The notes under the pieces were generated by a model. That model was not told where the DNA came from, ran no database searches, and worked only from the letters and a program-made list of their open reading frames with translations. Shown one piece after another: positions 1 to 8,210 of a stretch of DNA of 64,000 bases. The translations under genes were made by a program, and so were the position numbers. The number at the start of each line of letters is the position of its first letter. Positions within the stretch are counted from its first letter, which is position 1. The stretch covers positions 62,001-126,000 of the forward strand of contig CANMCE010000003.1 of assembly GCA_947496235.1 (NCBI GenBank), written 5' to 3'. Source of the stretch: an uncultured Glaciecola sp. GTDB taxonomy: Bacteria; Pseudomonadota; Gammaproteobacteria; Enterobacterales; Alteromonadaceae.

Positions 1-749
1 AGAATAAATTACGTGAAAAATTTCCTCAAAGCATTAGAACCAAAGTTTTTCCCAAACTCAGTCAGTTTTTATTAAACTCTAGCATTCATTCATTTCGTAG
101 AGCGGGTTCACTGTTAAAAAGTCTATCTGTTGATCCTGCAATGGGCTTTTACATCACTAACTCTCAAATTAGAGATGATGAATGGCAAAACCTCGCGACC
201 GAAGAACTTTCAGAGAAACTAAAAAATTATCATCCATCAGAAAGTACGCTGCACTTCTATCAAAAAGCTGATGGGCCTGATCATTTATCCAAAATACTGT
301 ATACCGACATCAAAACTTACATGACTGGCGGAATACTAGTGAAAGTAGACCGAATGAGCATGGCACATTCATTAGAAGTTAGAGCTCCCCTGCTTGATAT
401 GAATGTACTTGAATATGCAGCTACTCTGCCTTCAGATAGAAAATTTAAGGATGGGGAAAAGAAATACATCCTTAAAAACATATTTAAAAAATTACTCCCG
501 GATGAAATTCTTTATCGCAAAAAAATGGGCTTTAACGTTCCTTTGGCTGATTGGTTTAGAAATGAGATAAAACCGATAGCAGAACGCTATTTATTGGAAG
601 AAAGCGTTGGTTTGCAACAGTATTTCAAAAAGACAACTATTGAACAGTTCTGGCAAGAACATCAAGCGCTTAAAGCAGATCATAGCACCAAACTTTGGTC
701 ATTATTGATGTTTGAAATGTGGTATCAAAGGTACATGTTGGATGCTTAG
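1..749 (+). CDS. Asparagine synthase-like amidotransferase, XrtA system (3' part)
   Basis: The reading frame is open from the first bases of the window, so the start and the N-terminal glutaminase domain lie outside. About 248 codons of the C-terminal synthetase domain are visible. The conserved stretch KVDRMSMAHSLEVRAPLLD is present, followed by a lysine-glycine pattern (KMGFNVPLADW) typical of asparagine synthase B-like proteins. In XrtA exosortase loci such enzymes (the TIGR03108 type) amidate a sugar acid or another component of the exopolysaccharide. The context (glycosyltransferases, exosortase further on) supports this role rather than asparagine synthesis. It overlaps the next gene by 8 bases. 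The exact substrate is unknown. Confidence 0.85.
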   Translation, partial: NKLREKFPQSIRTKVFPKLSQFLLNSSIHSFRRAGSLLKSLSVDPAMGFYITNSQIRDDEWQNLATEELSEKLKNYHPSESTLHFYQKADGPDHLSKILYTDIKTYMTGGILVKVDRMSMAHSLEVRAPLLDMNVLEYAATLPSDRKFKDGEKKYILKNIFKKLLPDEILYRKKMGFNVPLADWFRNEIKPIAERYLLEESVGLQQYFKKTTIEQFWQEHQALKADHSTKLWSLLMFEMWYQRYMLDA

Positions 750-1788
750 GGAGCGTATTTATTATTTAGACCTACTGCGCGCACTTGCCATTATGCTGGT
801 ATTTACGGGGCATTCGGTATTTGCCCTTAATGGCACTTTGCTTGCGCCTCTAGCCTTTGGTGGCACAGGCGTTGATTTATTTTTTCTACTTTCCGGCTGG
901 TTGATTGGTTATCAGTTATTTGCTGAACAGAAAAAGTTTGGCGATATCAACTTAGTGAAATTTTGGATCCGACGATGGATGCGAACTATGCCAGCTTATT
1001 TTGCGGTGTTAGCAGCGACCTTAACCCAACTCTATCTGAGCAAAAATACCGTAGAAAATCCACTTCCCTATTTCTTATTTATTCAAAACTATTATGTTCC
1101 TTTACCCTATTTCAGCATCAGTTGGTCGCTTGCATTAGAAGAACAGTTCTATTTGTTTATTGCTCCTTTGATATTACTCACATCAAGATTATCGTCTAAG
1201 CATCTACAATTAATCATTTTATTGTGTTTATTGATTTCTCCTAGCGTGTTCAGATATTTTAACCTATACGGTAGCTTAGCTGAAACTCACGTCAGGTGGG
1301 ACTGTTGTATTATGGGTATAATATTGGCAAATCTACATGCCAATTTTCAAAACCTTTGGAACCGAATTAAATCTTGGGCGAGCGCACTGCTGGTCATTGC
1401 AATATTGGCATATGCGGTATGTTATCTTTTTCGTTGGTTCCCACCCGTTGAAAATTACTCAGACCCATCGAAATTGATACTAGCGGTCATTTTCGCTTGT
1501 ATGGTTATCTACGCCGTTGTAAATCCAGTGCAAAAATTACCTTTTGCTCATAAGAGTATTATGCACATCAGCACTCGCTCCTACAGTATTTACCTGTTAC
1601 ACCCAGACGCTTTTGCAATAGCCAAAAAGTTAGTGTCCCCTACAGATTGGATTCCGTTTTATCTATTATCATTTTTGATCGTTTTGATAATGGCTGAAAT
1701 CCTCTATCGATTTGTTGAAATAACTTTCATCAATTTGAGAGAAAAAATCCCAGTCTCCTCAAAAAGGGAACTACCGACATATGCATAA
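742..1788 (+). CDS. Membrane O-acyltransferase (acyltransferase 3 family)
   Basis: This is an integral membrane acyltransferase of the OafA/acyltransferase-3 family, expected to move an acetyl or other acyl group onto a polysaccharide repeat unit at the inner membrane. It opens with LDLLRALAIMLVFTGHS, the family signature with the conserved histidine, then GVDLFFLLSGWLI, an SWSLALEEQFY motif and a string of about ten hydrophobic segments. An in-frame ATG exists at 712, but I chose 742: it has an AAAGG ribosome site and overlaps the previous stop by 8 bases, matching the tight coupling of the whole run. It has no SGNH domain, unlike the acyltransferase at 8211. Donor and acceptor are unknown. 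Confidence 0.85.
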   Translation: MLRERIYYLDLLRALAIMLVFTGHSVFALNGTLLAPLAFGGTGVDLFFLLSGWLIGYQLFAEQKKFGDINLVKFWIRRWMRTMPAYFAVLAATLTQLYLSKNTVENPLPYFLFIQNYYVPLPYFSISWSLALEEQFYLFIAPLILLTSRLSSKHLQLIILLCLLISPSVFRYFNLYGSLAETHVRWDCCIMGIILANLHANFQNLWNRIKSWASALLVIAILAYAVCYLFRWFPPVENYSDPSKLILAVIFACMVIYAVVNPVQKLPFAHKSIMHISTRSYSIYLLHPDAFAIAKKLVSPTDWIPFYLLSFLIVLIMAEILYRFVEITFINLREKIPVSSKRELPTYA

Positions 1789-2890
1789 AGTAAACATACT
1801 TCATGTCACTTATGATATGCAGATTGGCGGCACGGAAACCGTAATTAAAAATATTATTTCAAGCACTGACAGTAATCAGTATTCCCATTCTATTTTTTGT
1901 ATAGAAGATAAAATGGGACCATGGGGAAGAGAACTCAATGAAGCCGGTATTCCTGTCTTTATGGGAAATCGTCAACCAGGATTCGATCGTCTACTCATAA
2001 AAAAAATACGTAGATTGATAACTTCAGAAAAGATTGATGTTGTTCACTGCCATCAATACACTCCTTGGGTGTATGGATGCCTTGCAGCTTTAGGTAAAAA
2101 AGCCAAGGTCATATTTACCGAGCATGGCCGCTTTCATCCAGATTCCAGCAGTTGGAAACGTAACCTAATCAATCCTTGGTTGGCGAGAGCAACAAACCAT
2201 ATTACTTCGATATCAAAGGCTACCAAGTTAGCATTGGTAGAATTCGAAAATATTCCAATAGAGCGGATTAATGTGATTTATAACGGTATAGACCCGCTAT
2301 ATCCTGATCCAATGCAGAGTGAAAAATTTCGACTCGATCACCAGGTTCACCCTAATGATATTTTACTGGGAACAGTCGCAAGGCTAGATCCCATTAAAAA
2401 CCAATTAATGATGTTAGAAGCCTTTGCCTTAGCATCTAATGAATTTTCAAAGATGACGTTGGTAATTGTTGGCGATGGTCAAATGCGAGATGCACTAGAA
2501 AAAAAAGTAGAATCTTTGGGAATTAAAGAAAAAGTCATCTTTACCGGATATATTAATAATCCAATCAATATTTTAATGGCAATTGATGTGTTTTTACTCT
2601 CCTCACTCAGTGAAGGAACTTCCATGACATTATTAGAAGCAATGTCGTTGGCTAAGCCTTGCGTTGTAACTGATGCCGGCGGAAATCCTGAAGTGATTAA
2701 AGATTGTGAAACAGGTTTTGTCACCCCAAATGAAGATGGCGTTTTGTTTGCTCAAGGAATAACCAAACTTGTACAGTCACCTGAGTTAATACAAGCATAT
2801 GGACAAGCGGCTAAAAAACGTTTTGACGACTATTTTTCAAGTCAAAAAATGGCATCTGAATATCAAATACTTTACGGAAGCAAAAACTAA
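1781..2890 (+). CDS. GT4 glycosyltransferase (GT-B fold)
   Basis: A 369-residue cytoplasmic glycosyltransferase. The N-terminal half shows the GT-B acceptor-domain motif GGTETVIKN. The C-terminal half has the GT4 donor-binding region, including LLGTVARLDPIKN and an EX7E motif (EGTSMTLLEAM) followed by DAGGNPEVI. It should add one sugar from a nucleotide-sugar donor to the growing lipid-linked EPS repeat. It resembles the TIGR03088 group of XrtA-associated transferases but I cannot be sure of that assignment. The start codon overlaps the upstream acyltransferase by 8 bases and the next gene starts right after its stop, so the three are co-transcribed. Confidence 0.88.
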   Translation: MHKVNILHVTYDMQIGGTETVIKNIISSTDSNQYSHSIFCIEDKMGPWGRELNEAGIPVFMGNRQPGFDRLLIKKIRRLITSEKIDVVHCHQYTPWVYGCLAALGKKAKVIFTEHGRFHPDSSSWKRNLINPWLARATNHITSISKATKLALVEFENIPIERINVIYNGIDPLYPDPMQSEKFRLDHQVHPNDILLGTVARLDPIKNQLMMLEAFALASNEFSKMTLVIVGDGQMRDALEKKVESLGIKEKVIFTGYINNPINILMAIDVFLLSSLSEGTSMTLLEAMSLAKPCVVTDAGGNPEVIKDCETGFVTPNEDGVLFAQGITKLVQSPELIQAYGQAAKKRFDDYFSSQKMASEYQILYGSKN

Positions 2891-4246
2891 ATGTTTAAGT
2901 TATTGATAATTTTATCCGTACTTACCTCTATTGGTTATATGTTTTCAAAGCCATGGATTTCGGCTTTACTGTATTCCATAGTGAGTATACTTCAACCCCA
3001 ATATGTTTGGTTCTGGGTTTTTGATGGGTTTTCCATATTCAAAATTTCTGCAGGTATTGCGATTTTAGCGGTAATCTTCGCCGGTTTAAAAAAGAAGGTG
3101 GATTTTTCTGTCTACAACAATGGGATTGTCTGGGGATTACTGGGTTTACTGGTTTTATATTATATTTCAGATATGGTAAGTCCGTTTCAAAGCTTCTCCT
3201 CTTCTGTAAGTTCTGATTTGGTAATTGGAATCTACTTAACCATAGTTATCATGTTTTTCGTGGTGCTGGGATTAATTAATAACAAGCGTGCCGCCATGGG
3301 GCTGGCTTGGTCTATCATAGCGATTACAATTTATTATGCGTATTGGGCGAATGATAAATACTTTTCTTATAATTGGGCATACTTTGAAAACGGAAGATTA
3401 TTAGGACCATTTAATAGTCCCTACGCGGATGGGAACGCCCTTTCCATCATTTTTGTGATTGGTTTACCTTTTATTTTATTTGGTATTTTTGCGGTTAAAA
3501 AAGTTTGGCTCAAAGCCCTTTTAATCCTTTCCCTTCCTTTCATTTGGCATGGCATAATTTTGTGTGCTTCGCGGGGAGCTTTGCTAAGTGCAGGCGTTGC
3601 AAGTCTAGCCACAGCCTTTATGGTGAGATCTAAAGTCTTTAACATATTCATTGGTATTGGCGTTTGCTTGTTTATCATAGATCAAGGTGCACAGCTTACA
3701 GCAAGAACCTCCAATACTATTGCGGTAGCTCAGACTGAAAGCGAAGAACCTATTAACCCTCGCCTCATTTCTTGGAAAGCAGGATTCGATCTGTCATTAA
3801 AACATCCGATACTAGGGGTGGGACCAGAACGCTTTCAACAGGCTGTCCGCTTTTATTTCCCAGGAAGAACACCTCACGTTGCTCACTCTACCTTGATTAA
3901 TTTCTTAGCTAATCTGGGATATATAGCCGCCTTTATTTATTTGTATTTTTTCTATAAATCTTGGCGATTGTATAAAGAAAACAACGAAATATTGAAACAA
4001 AAGTTTGATGAAAGTTATGAGTTTTTAAATAAAGCGACTTTTGTAAGTCTTATCGGCTTTTTTGTAGGGGCAATGTTTTTAGATTTAATCATTTTTGAAC
4101 CTTTCTACTTCCTTCTTATTTTAATGGTAAGTGTTAACTATTTATTGAAGAAAGTACATCTTACATCAGAAGTAGAAAACGAGAAGCCTGTGCCTAATTC
4201 ACCCATGAATAGACGTATTCGGCAAACGGGAGCAGTACAGAATTGA
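2891..4246 (+). CDS. O-antigen ligase-like/Wzy-like membrane protein, XrtA system
   Basis: A 451-residue polytopic membrane protein with roughly ten to eleven hydrophobic segments and a large periplasmic loop before the last segments (about residues 285-340, containing PRLISWKAGFD, GVGPERFQ and HVAHSTLINFLANLGYI). That layout is typical of the O-antigen ligase/Wzy_C family, and the N-terminal segment resembles the putative O-glycosylation ligases of exosortase A loci (TIGR03097). Expected role: polymerising the EPS repeat or transferring glycan to an acceptor at the periplasmic face. It starts immediately after the previous stop and its end overlaps the next start. Polymerase versus ligase cannot be decided from sequence. 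Confidence 0.8.
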   Translation: MFKLLIILSVLTSIGYMFSKPWISALLYSIVSILQPQYVWFWVFDGFSIFKISAGIAILAVIFAGLKKKVDFSVYNNGIVWGLLGLLVLYYISDMVSPFQSFSSSVSSDLVIGIYLTIVIMFFVVLGLINNKRAAMGLAWSIIAITIYYAYWANDKYFSYNWAYFENGRLLGPFNSPYADGNALSIIFVIGLPFILFGIFAVKKVWLKALLILSLPFIWHGIILCASRGALLSAGVASLATAFMVRSKVFNIFIGIGVCLFIIDQGAQLTARTSNTIAVAQTESEEPINPRLISWKAGFDLSLKHPILGVGPERFQQAVRFYFPGRTPHVAHSTLINFLANLGYIAAFIYLYFFYKSWRLYKENNEILKQKFDESYEFLNKATFVSLIGFFVGAMFLDLIIFEPFYFLLILMVSVNYLLKKVHLTSEVENEKPVPNSPMNRRIRQTGAVQN

Positions 4247-5508
4247 CCACTTTGACGAACATTTTATCGCCTATTATTAACTATGACAGCAAGCTTTCAG
4301 AATCAGCTAAGTTCCAGCTGATCGCTAATATCGGCTTTTTCGTGTTGGCAGGTATTTACATTTATTTTCAAGCTCAGTACCAGGTTAGCCTTAAATCTTT
4401 ACCCTATGACCTCGATGGATGGGGCCATTTAGTAGAGAAACTCGTAGCGCAACAAGAGCTTGGTTGTAATATTTCCGCGACCAGCGCTTATTCCCCTGAG
4501 CGTGGCTATTTGCTTAGTCTATTGTTTGCAGGCTCCTATTGTTTAATGGGGATTCCTGAATCGGTACAAATAATTAATGCGTTATTTCATCTTTTAACTT
4601 GTGTCGCCTTGATACTCTTCATCAGTAAAATATCGCGTTCAATATTATTAGCCCTCGCCGTCAGTGCCGTATGGACGATCTGGCCGGCATATTCTTATTT
4701 GTATGGTTATTACTTTTCAGAACCTATAGGGGCATTTTTGGTTATTCTTTTGACCTTTTTAACCCACAAGATATTCACCGAAAAAGAAACTTCAGCAAAA
4801 AACTATGTTCTCGCTATTGCCCTTGGCATTTTAATGGGGGTGTTAATTAACGTGAGGCCGTCCTCATTATTCTTTATAGCAGGACTTTTTATCTTCTCCT
4901 TTTTCATATTGAGACACCAGAAACGTTTAATTGCCATATGTGCTGCTGGATTTTTAATTGTATATGCCAGTTTACCTATACTGAATTATCAGCAATTTAA
5001 CACTTTTATTCCCTTTACCTTGCAAGGCGGTTATGCACTTTTTTTAGGAAACCATATCCCGAGCCAAGGTGCGCCAGCGGGAAATGCCAGGGAGCTTGCC
5101 GAGTTCAGACAAATTGAAGAAAATGCCAAAGACCTTAATGCATTAGAAAAAGACAAATATTTTAAACAATTAGCAATCAAAGATGCGATAGCAAATCCAG
5201 TTGAATCAGCGCAACTCTTGGTGAGAAAAGCCTTTAAGTACTGGATGTACATTCCAAGTGATTCTTGGAAACCTTCAAACAAGAGTTTAATTATTGGCCT
5301 GCCGCTTTTGATCTTATGGCTTGTCAGCCTTTTCAAGAATCGCCAACTGATTTTCTATATCGCTACCTTGGCGATCGTTTCTCATTGGGCTATGCATACC
5401 ATCGTACATAGTGAATATAGGTATGCCTATGTTACTTTGCCTTTGGTCCTTTTTTCAGTCGGCCATATGTTGTTAAAATTTATTAGAGACAAAATCAATG
5501 AATCCTAG
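4243..5508 (+). CDS. GT-C type membrane glycosyltransferase-like protein
   Basis: A 421-residue integral membrane protein with many hydrophobic segments and an acidic first periplasmic loop (LPYDLDGWGHLVEKL), which is how GT-C enzymes such as ArnT/PMT families carry their catalytic aspartate. I would expect it to take a sugar from a polyprenyl-phosphate donor, which fits the polyprenyl transferase encoded next. The start is TTG at 4243: TTGA overlaps the previous stop by 4 bases and a strong GGGAG lies 10 bases upstream. The C-terminus is a short basic tail. Family membership rests on topology and the loop, so the enzymatic call is tentative. Confidence 0.6.
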   Translation: MTTLTNILSPIINYDSKLSESAKFQLIANIGFFVLAGIYIYFQAQYQVSLKSLPYDLDGWGHLVEKLVAQQELGCNISATSAYSPERGYLLSLLFAGSYCLMGIPESVQIINALFHLLTCVALILFISKISRSILLALAVSAVWTIWPAYSYLYGYYFSEPIGAFLVILLTFLTHKIFTEKETSAKNYVLAIALGILMGVLINVRPSSLFFIAGLFIFSFFILRHQKRLIAICAAGFLIVYASLPILNYQQFNTFIPFTLQGGYALFLGNHIPSQGAPAGNARELAEFRQIEENAKDLNALEKDKYFKQLAIKDAIANPVESAQLLVRKAFKYWMYIPSDSWKPSNKSLIIGLPLLILWLVSLFKNRQLIFYIATLAIVSHWAMHTIVHSEYRYAYVTLPLVLFSVGHMLLKFIRDKINES

Positions 5509-6925
5509 TGCTAAACTACCGCTTTATGTTGATTTGGATGGTACATTCATCAAGTCAGACATGTTGTTTGAAAGCTTATTCTGCCTGCTTAAGCAACATC
5601 CGTTAAAGCTATTTTCAGTCCCTTTTTGGTTGCTGAAAGGCAAAGCTCATCTTAAGAACAAAATTAATGAAAGTATTGATATTGATATCAGTAGTATTCC
5701 TGTGAATGAGCAAACCCTTGCTTACCTTAAAAAAGCCAAGCTTGAAGAGAGAAAGGTTGTTTTAGCGACTGCGAGTAACCAAGGTATTGCGAAAAAATTT
5801 GTCAGCCAATACGATGTATTCGACGATTACGTTGCATCAGACCCTAAACATAACCTCAAGGGTAAAAACAAGACGAAAAAGATTCAAAGTATAGACCCTG
5901 ATTTTGCGTATATGGGGAACAGTAGCGAGGACTTTGAGGTGTTTTGCGAGGCTCAGCATAGTGTTTTGGTAAACCCGACAAAAAAAGCCAAGCGACTACA
6001 TGCAAAACACCCTGTAGATGAAGTTCTAGAAAGCGAAGCAATTAGTACTTTGAAAGTTTGGAAGAAACAATTAAGACTGCATCAATGGGTTAAAAACTTT
6101 TTGATTTTTGTGCCAATATTGGTGTCCAGCAACTTTACTCAAATCTCATTAGTTGTGGCGACCATTTTAGGGTTTGTATTTTTTGGTATGTTGGCCTCTG
6201 CTACGTATATTGTTAACGACTTATTAGATCTTGATAATGACAGAGTGCATAGAACCAAAAAAGATCGACCTTTAGCGGCATGTAAGATATCCATCCCCTC
6301 CGGCATAATGGTTGCGTTTTTGATGACCTTCATAGCCTTTGCTGGCGCCCTTTTGTTAAGTCTGAAATTTGCTGTCGTTCTACTCGCTTACCTATTTTTA
6401 ACCTTGTCCTATTCATTAAAGCTAAAACGCTATTTTGCTATGGACGTCATTGCGTTAGCAGGATTATATACCATAAGGATTTTTGCTGGAGCAGCTCTTA
6501 TAGGTGTCAATGTATCCTTTTGGTTGCTGAGTTTTTCTATGTTTATTTTCTTGAGCCTAGCCTTAGTTAAACGATGCACTGAATTAGTCGCCATCAAACA
6601 ACAAAATAAAGACCATGTATCAGGTAGAGACTACAGCGTGACCGACCTTACGGTGTTTACATCCTTTGGTGCTACTTCGGCCATGATGTCCTTACTAATG
6701 TATTGTTTTTATATGGAAAGTGGCGTATTAGCCGATCAATACCAAGAACCAGATTTGCTATGGTTAAGTCTTCCAGCCTTAGGTTATTGGTTGATGCGAA
6801 TGTGGGTAAAAACCCTTCGCGGAGAAATGCATGACGATCCAATCGTCTATTCACTGAAAGATCACGGCAGTATTGTTGCCTTATCTTTCGTTTTTGTAAC
6901 TACCGTATTAGCCTTATTGTTATGA
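5498..6925 (+). CDS. HAD phosphatase-UbiA prenyltransferase fusion (decaprenyl-phosphate phosphoribosyltransferase-like)
   Basis: Two domains are visible. Residues about 1-185 are a HAD-family hydrolase with DLDGTFIKSD (motif I nucleophile), ATASN (motif II) and GNSSEDFEV (motif IV). Residues about 190-475 are a UbiA prenyltransferase with the metal-binding NDLLDLDNDRVHR motif, a second conserved DVIALAGLYTIR stretch and eight or so membrane segments. This fusion resembles proteins related to the mycobacterial DPPR synthase/phosphatase pair, which attach phosphoribose to decaprenyl phosphate and then dephosphorylate it. Here both steps could be joined to make a polyprenyl-phosphate pentose donor for EPS. 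It overlaps the preceding gene by 11 bases and the next by 4. The substrate is inference. Confidence 0.82.
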   Translation: MNPSAKLPLYVDLDGTFIKSDMLFESLFCLLKQHPLKLFSVPFWLLKGKAHLKNKINESIDIDISSIPVNEQTLAYLKKAKLEERKVVLATASNQGIAKKFVSQYDVFDDYVASDPKHNLKGKNKTKKIQSIDPDFAYMGNSSEDFEVFCEAQHSVLVNPTKKAKRLHAKHPVDEVLESEAISTLKVWKKQLRLHQWVKNFLIFVPILVSSNFTQISLVVATILGFVFFGMLASATYIVNDLLDLDNDRVHRTKKDRPLAACKISIPSGIMVAFLMTFIAFAGALLLSLKFAVVLLAYLFLTLSYSLKLKRYFAMDVIALAGLYTIRIFAGAALIGVNVSFWLLSFSMFIFLSLALVKRCTELVAIKQQNKDHVSGRDYSVTDLTVFTSFGATSAMMSLLMYCFYMESGVLADQYQEPDLLWLSLPALGYWLMRMWVKTLRGEMHDDPIVYSLKDHGSIVALSFVFVTTVLALLL

Positions 6926-7296
6926 ACATATTTACCTTAGCTTTAGTTTTCTGCAGTGTATTTTTATCTGTGGTGGCACAAATTTTACTAAAACATGGCA
7001 TGACGCGGGTTAATTTATATAAATCATCGTCTGAAACCCTGTTTAACATGATGATTCAAATATTTACCAATATTAGTGTGTTGGCCGGTTTATTTGCCTA
7101 TGTCGCAAGCGCTGGTGTTTGGTTAGTGGTGTTGTCAAAACTTGATGTAAGTAAGGCATATCCATTTGTTGGTCTAGGATTTATCTTAACTATGCTATTT
7201 GCCTATTGGTTCCTAGGAGAATCAATGACCACATATAAAGTAATTGGCACCTTGTTGATCGTGTCCGGTATTGTTTTTATATCCCATTCAAAATAG
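6922..7296 (+). CDS. Small four-helix EamA/SMR-like membrane transporter
   Basis: A 124-residue protein with four hydrophobic helices and the SMR/EamA-like features AQILLKHGM in helix one and a C-terminal GTLLIVSGIVF helix. Small proteins of this type (ArnE/ArnF and relatives) flip polyprenyl-linked sugars across the inner membrane or act as drug exporters. The ATGA overlap with the HAD-UbiA gene means it is translationally coupled to a polyprenyl-phosphate-sugar synthase, so a flippase role for that lipid-linked sugar is the simplest reading. Function is inferred from context; the family is moderately sure. Confidence 0.7.
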   Translation: MNIFTLALVFCSVFLSVVAQILLKHGMTRVNLYKSSSETLFNMMIQIFTNISVLAGLFAYVASAGVWLVVLSKLDVSKAYPFVGLGFILTMLFAYWFLGESMTTYKVIGTLLIVSGIVFISHSK

Positions 7297-7305
7297 GAAA
7301 CAAAA

Positions 7306-8166
7306 ATGTCTTACAATATCGCCGTTTTTGCATATAACGAAGAAAAACACATTCAGCAGTCGCTAAAAACGATATACGATAATGTCGACAAAGATCTAAA
7401 TGCGGTTTATTTGCTGGCAAATGGATGCACTGACAAGACGGTTGAGTTAGCTGAAAAGTTTAAACAAACCCATGAGCTTGATTCTTTAAACATAATAACG
7501 ATTAAAATCGGTGATAAATGTAATGCTTGGAATCATTATGTGCATAAGATTAGTCCAGATGCTAACGCTGACTGTCATTTTTTTGTTGATTCAGATGTTG
7601 TGTTTACAGAGCAATGCTTTCCAAAACTACACGCTTTATTACTAAATGCGACCCCTACACCAAATATTGTTGCAGGATACCCGCTTAGCGGTCGAAATCT
7701 GCCTTTCTATCAAATGCTAGTCGAAGAACGAAGCTGTTTTTTTGGGAATTTATACGGCGCTAGTGAGCAATATTTAGAGATGGTTCGCAGCAAAAAGTTT
7801 TCGTTACCTGTGGGTTTAAACTGGATAGACTCATTTTTAACTAAAGCTGCAAACACAGACATACAATTTCACCCCTACAATTTACCCAACAGAGTGATTT
7901 ATCAAAAAGGGGTTGGATTTGAATTTGAAAGCCTTTCTCCATTTAAAATTGATGACATCAAACTCTATAAAAATCGCATTGCCAGATATGAACTTGGCAA
8001 AATCCAAGAAACATTTTTAGATGCTTTAGCTGTCGAAGACTGGCCAGAGAATATGCGCGAAATTAACATGAAGATTGATGCAGATTTTGATAACTTAACC
8101 TCACACCTAGGAATAATAAAAACTTATTTGGTAAAAAAAAGATTGCAAAAATTACTAACTAAGTAG
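7306..8166 (+). CDS. Family 2-like (GT-A) glycosyltransferase
   Basis: A 286-residue soluble protein that starts like GT2 enzymes (YNIAVFAYNEEKHI), continues with LANGCTDKTVELAEKF and has a DSD metal-binding motif (FFVDSDVVFT, near residue 100). It lacks a C-terminal membrane anchor. It should transfer a sugar from a nucleotide donor, or make a polyprenyl-phosphate sugar. It has a good AGGAAAC ribosome site 9 bases after the flippase-like gene, so it belongs to the same unit. The C-terminal half is not a recognisable subfamily. Confidence 0.72.
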   Translation: MSYNIAVFAYNEEKHIQQSLKTIYDNVDKDLNAVYLLANGCTDKTVELAEKFKQTHELDSLNIITIKIGDKCNAWNHYVHKISPDANADCHFFVDSDVVFTEQCFPKLHALLLNATPTPNIVAGYPLSGRNLPFYQMLVEERSCFFGNLYGASEQYLEMVRSKKFSLPVGLNWIDSFLTKAANTDIQFHPYNLPNRVIYQKGVGFEFESLSPFKIDDIKLYKNRIARYELGKIQETFLDALAVEDWPENMREINMKIDADFDNLTSHLGIIKTYLVKKRLQKLLTK

Positions 8167-8210
8167 TTTATCTGCTTATTGAAAGTCAAATATAAAGGTT
8201 ACCGCTAAAA

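Noticed and set aside
712-741. Longer N-terminus for the first acyltransferase
   Set aside because: It would overlap the amidotransferase by 38 bases and adds residues unlike the family; ATG 742 has a ribosome site and an 8-base overlap.
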